This document shows, one piece after another, positions 61,726-64,000 of a DNA stretch of 64,000 nt. Position numbers and translations under genes: made by a program. The notes beneath the pieces are model-generated. The model was not told the origin of the DNA and searched no databases. It worked only from the letters and a program-made list of their open reading frames with translations. The first letter of the stretch is position 1; the number at the start of each line of letters is the position of its first letter. The stretch is taken from positions 62,001 to 126,000 of the forward strand of contig CAVUIG010000003.1 in the NCBI GenBank assembly GCA_963741355.1, read 5' to 3'. The stretch is from CAIWHR01 sp963741355 (GTDB lineage Bacteria; Pseudomonadota; Gammaproteobacteria; Burkholderiales; Casimicrobiaceae).

Positions 61726-61826
61726 GAATGACCATCCGCTCCGATGGCCGATGGGACTGGCCGAGCCTCCGAGACCTCAAGTCATGAGCACGTTGTCCCA
61801 CCGATTGTGCGTCGCCCCGATGATGG
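61726..61826 (+). repeat. dusA 5'-end fragment B (probable attachment-site scar)
   Basis: A 101-bp direct repeat of 58894-58992. It reads ATG at 61784 then MSTLSHRLCVAPMMDR and a TAG stop, matching the DusA N-terminus up to the invariant APMMD. Similarity between the copies also covers about 60 bases before the start codon, consistent with duplicated dusA leader sequence. Past CGATGATGG the two diverge. Confidence 0.7.
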
Positions 61827-62200
61827 ATCGGTAGGATTCACACTCAACATCAATAGCTTGCGAAGCGGCGTGTGCAAATCGTGTGCATGCACCGGCTTAG
61901 CTGTACTACGCTTGAGTGCTGTGGAAGCGATGTCGCGATTGCGCATGCGCGATTTTGTCACCACGCGGATGTGAGGCGCAGGGCAATTGGTGCTCCCGTG
62001 CGCGGACCACTGGACCGTTTCGACCGACGGGCCTTCGAAGTTCTTGGCTTTCCGCGACGGCGTTCACACTGACCGCTACCGCCAATAGTGGACGTTCGCG
62101 CGGTCGGCCATGTTGCTGAGATGGGAGGATGTTACGTACGGCAGCCGCGTCAGTGATGCGGGCGATGCAACGCCTTTCGCCCGCACCATTGCGACGGTTA
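61827..62200. other. stretch without recognised genes
   Basis: A 374-bp lower-GC region between dusA fragment B and the di-heme protein gene. Short open frames on both strands lack ribosome-binding sites or recognisable protein sequence. No integrase fragment is seen. Confidence 0.45.
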
Positions 62201-63628
62201 TTACAACGTTCGCAGAAAGGCCACCAAGTCGGCTCGCTCCTGTGCGGTCAGGCCAATGATGAAGCGCTGATTGTAGAAATCCACGACAGCATTGAGATCG
62301 GCGGCGAAGCCGTTGTGGAAATATGGTGCGCGGGAAGCCAATCCCCGCAGGATCGGGCCCTTGAAGCGGCCAATGTCCTTCCACTTGCCGGTGATCAATG
62401 CGCGTCCCGGGTCCGTGGTCGCAATGACCTCGCGAGTCGTCTTGTTGCGCAACTGGTAGAGGGGCATATCAGGCGTGCGGCGGGAGGCGTCGGTGAGACC
62501 GATGTCGAGCGGCGCGGGGATTGAATGGCTTCCCGGCGTTCGGCGAGTCATGACATGTGGTGCAGCTGCCCTGCAGAACAGGGACGCTAAGGTCGTCATT
62601 CAATCCCTTTGACGCCCGCGATGTTGATCAGCTTGGTGTTGAACAGCGCCTGGCCGCGCGCAACGGCTTGGCGCGCCTGAATTGCAGCCCCGTCGTCATC
62701 GCGGCCCGCCCTGAGGTTCATCCAGACGTTATAGAGCGTGAACACGACAGGATTGAAAGGCGCCCTTGTGTTGTAGTCGCCGGCAACCACGTCGTTGACG
62801 CCAAAATAAATGACTTGGGTCGTGAGGTACTGGGGTCCGCCGTTGGCGCCGTGTGCGCCGAGATAAGTGTGCCTTCGCATCAAACACCTGCGCCGTAAAC
62901 AGGCCCATTTCGAATTGCACGATCGCGTCGCGCTGTACTTGCGTCAGCGGCTGTGCCGCCTTGGCGTGTCCGACGGTGGCGCTGTTCGACTGGTCGGCGA
63001 GATCGAAGTGAAGCGTCGCGAAGCACTTCGTCGTTCCGAAGATGCAGTCGGTCGACGCCGGATCCGGGAACGTCTCGCGCCCGTCCCACATCACGGCGCT
63101 CAGGAACTTGAGGTTCGTCGTTGGCAATGGCCGCCGGAACAGCGAAAGCTCCCCGGCGGTTGCGTAATCGTACGGGTCGTCCACGTCGATTAGTTCGAAC
63201 TCCGCGTTGTCCGGAATCCCGATGCCGACGCGGATCAGGCCTTTGGTGAGCAGCATGCTGTAGGCCGTCTTCCGAGCGGCGACGGTGGACACGTCGGCGT
63301 CCGGGGAATTGGAACCGTCATTCGGTCGGAAGATCGGGTCGGTTCCCTTCGTAGCCTCGAAGCGCGCTTGGATGTGCGTCGGAGTCACCGTCCAGCCATC
63401 GCTAGCCTGATGACAGGTGTCGCAACTGCGTCCGTTCGTGCCGAGCTTCTGAAAGAACGGGCTGTGGAGATCGAGCCGACCTGCCGTGTTGAACGTCGCG
63501 GCCAAACCGGTCGGGTTCGCGAAGACCATCAGCGGTCCTTGTTGCTGATCCTCGGCGCCAATACCTTGGGAAGCCAGCAGCGCTGCCGCAAGTGCAGACG
63601 CACGGAACAACCGAGATTTGATCTTCAT
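62201..63628 (-). CDS. MauG/cytochrome c peroxidase-like di-heme protein (frameshifted)
   Basis: An exported protein of about 470 residues. Signal peptide (KSRLFRASALAAALLASQGI, ending GA), first heme motif SCDTCHQASDGW, then SAVMWDGRETFPDP (the MauG/CCP 'WDGR' segment) and, after repair, a second heme motif SCTTCHDSPNAG and RAPYFHNGFAADLNAVVDFY near the end. Three shifts are needed: near 62870, near 62605 (one extra G in GGG) and near 62545. AAGGAC precedes the ATG at 63628. It could act as a periplasmic peroxidase or oxidase. Confidence 0.82.
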
Positions 63629-63726
63629 GGGGCCGTCCTTTTCGCGCTTTCGCGCTTCTGTTGCTGGAGGTTTCACAGCGACTGTCCTGGTTGCTCTGGG
63701 CATCGACGTTCTGAAATGCTCCTGTC

Positions 63727-63999
63727 TCAATCTGCCGAATTGACCGGGCGCCTTTGCCGCCGACGCAGTCGGGAGGCGACCAGGCTGGCGAGCCGGCTTC
63801 GTGGCAAATGTGCCACGATGATCTCAGCCAGTTGGACCATGGCGCCGCGTTTCGGACCGGACGCTTGAAGAGGCAGGCGTTCGATTCTCTCCACGAGATC
63901 CTCGGACAGCGGAATGGCCGACTCGAGAACCATGCGACGCCGTGCATGCGAATTCGAGAGCTCGCCGCAGTTGAAGCGGAACCAAGTTGGTGCGTCGAT
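63727..63999 (-). CDS. C-terminal end of an unknown protein (start outside window)
   Basis: The frame is open from the window edge to the stop at 63727, giving 90 residues: APTWFRFNCGELSNSHARRR, MVLESAIPLSEDLVERIERL, then a basic Arg-rich end. An internal ATG at 63933 is possible, but the upstream residues look equally protein-like. No family recognised. It lies 98 bases upstream of the di-heme gene on the same strand. Confidence 0.45.
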   Translation of the reverse strand: MDAPTWFRFNCGELSNSHARRRMVLESAIPLSEDLVERIERLPLQASGPKRGAMVQLAEIIVAHLPRSRLASLVASRLRRRQRRPVNSAD

Positions 64000-64000
64000 G

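Overview
The window reads as a chromosome segment of a GC-rich (roughly two thirds G+C by eye) betaproteobacterium, most like the Burkholderiales. Reasons: a Bug/TctC-type solute receptor, a hemA-prfA-prmC block, an rph-rdgB-hemW block, a pteridine-reductase/MidA-type methyltransferase pair, an LTXXQ exported protein, a glycine-zipper lipoprotein paired with a Gly/Trp-rich exported protein, and a phasin-like gene under a PhaR-type palindrome. There are no rRNA genes, no CRISPR array, no recognisable transposase and no integrase in the window.

Layout. 1-6.2 kb: solute receptors, a stress protein, exported low-complexity proteins and a LysR regulator facing a small membrane protein across a shared palindrome. 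6.2-13.9 kb: prfC (with a terminator-like hairpin in its leader), a DHDPS-family lyase, a zinc-ribbon protein, a lone HicA-like protein, the phasin-like gene with its operator, an HNH nuclease and exported proteins of unknown role. 14-17.8 kb: an NCS2-type permease, a MaoC hydratase, a sulfotransferase and a BON protein. 17.9-27.6 kb: a signalling island with an isolated receiver, a 273-bp palindromic element and three cytoplasmic hybrid histidine kinases, one of them a very large eight-HAMP protein. 27.8-33.9 kb: deacetylase, acyltransferase, MBL/PAS pair and a YihY membrane protein. 34-52.4 kb: the conserved core, with tRNA-Ala(CGC), DedA-rhodanese, ridA, recG, hemA-prfA-GNAT-prmC, a YgbA-like protein, an Ldh-type oxidoreductase, surface-sugar genes, rph-rdgB-hemW-amidase-chaC and pteridine reductase/MidA.

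52.4-64 kb is accessory. Two tandem exported paralogues carry what looks like a caspase/CHAT-type His-Cys core followed by an alpha-solenoid. They are followed by a B12-type radical SAM protein, then an exported Kelch protein lying between two roughly 100-bp direct repeats, then a MauG-like di-heme protein. The direct repeats encode the first residues of DusA (tRNA-dihydrouridine synthase A), a known integration site. I read them as attachment-site scars, which predicts an intact dusA beyond the right edge.

The large conserved genes prfC, recG, hemA, prfA and rph are intact. About a dozen other genes are broken by single-base indels, several of them in G or C runs, which suggests uncorrected sequencing errors more than real pseudogenes. 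I annotate these as full-length genes and state where each shift lies.
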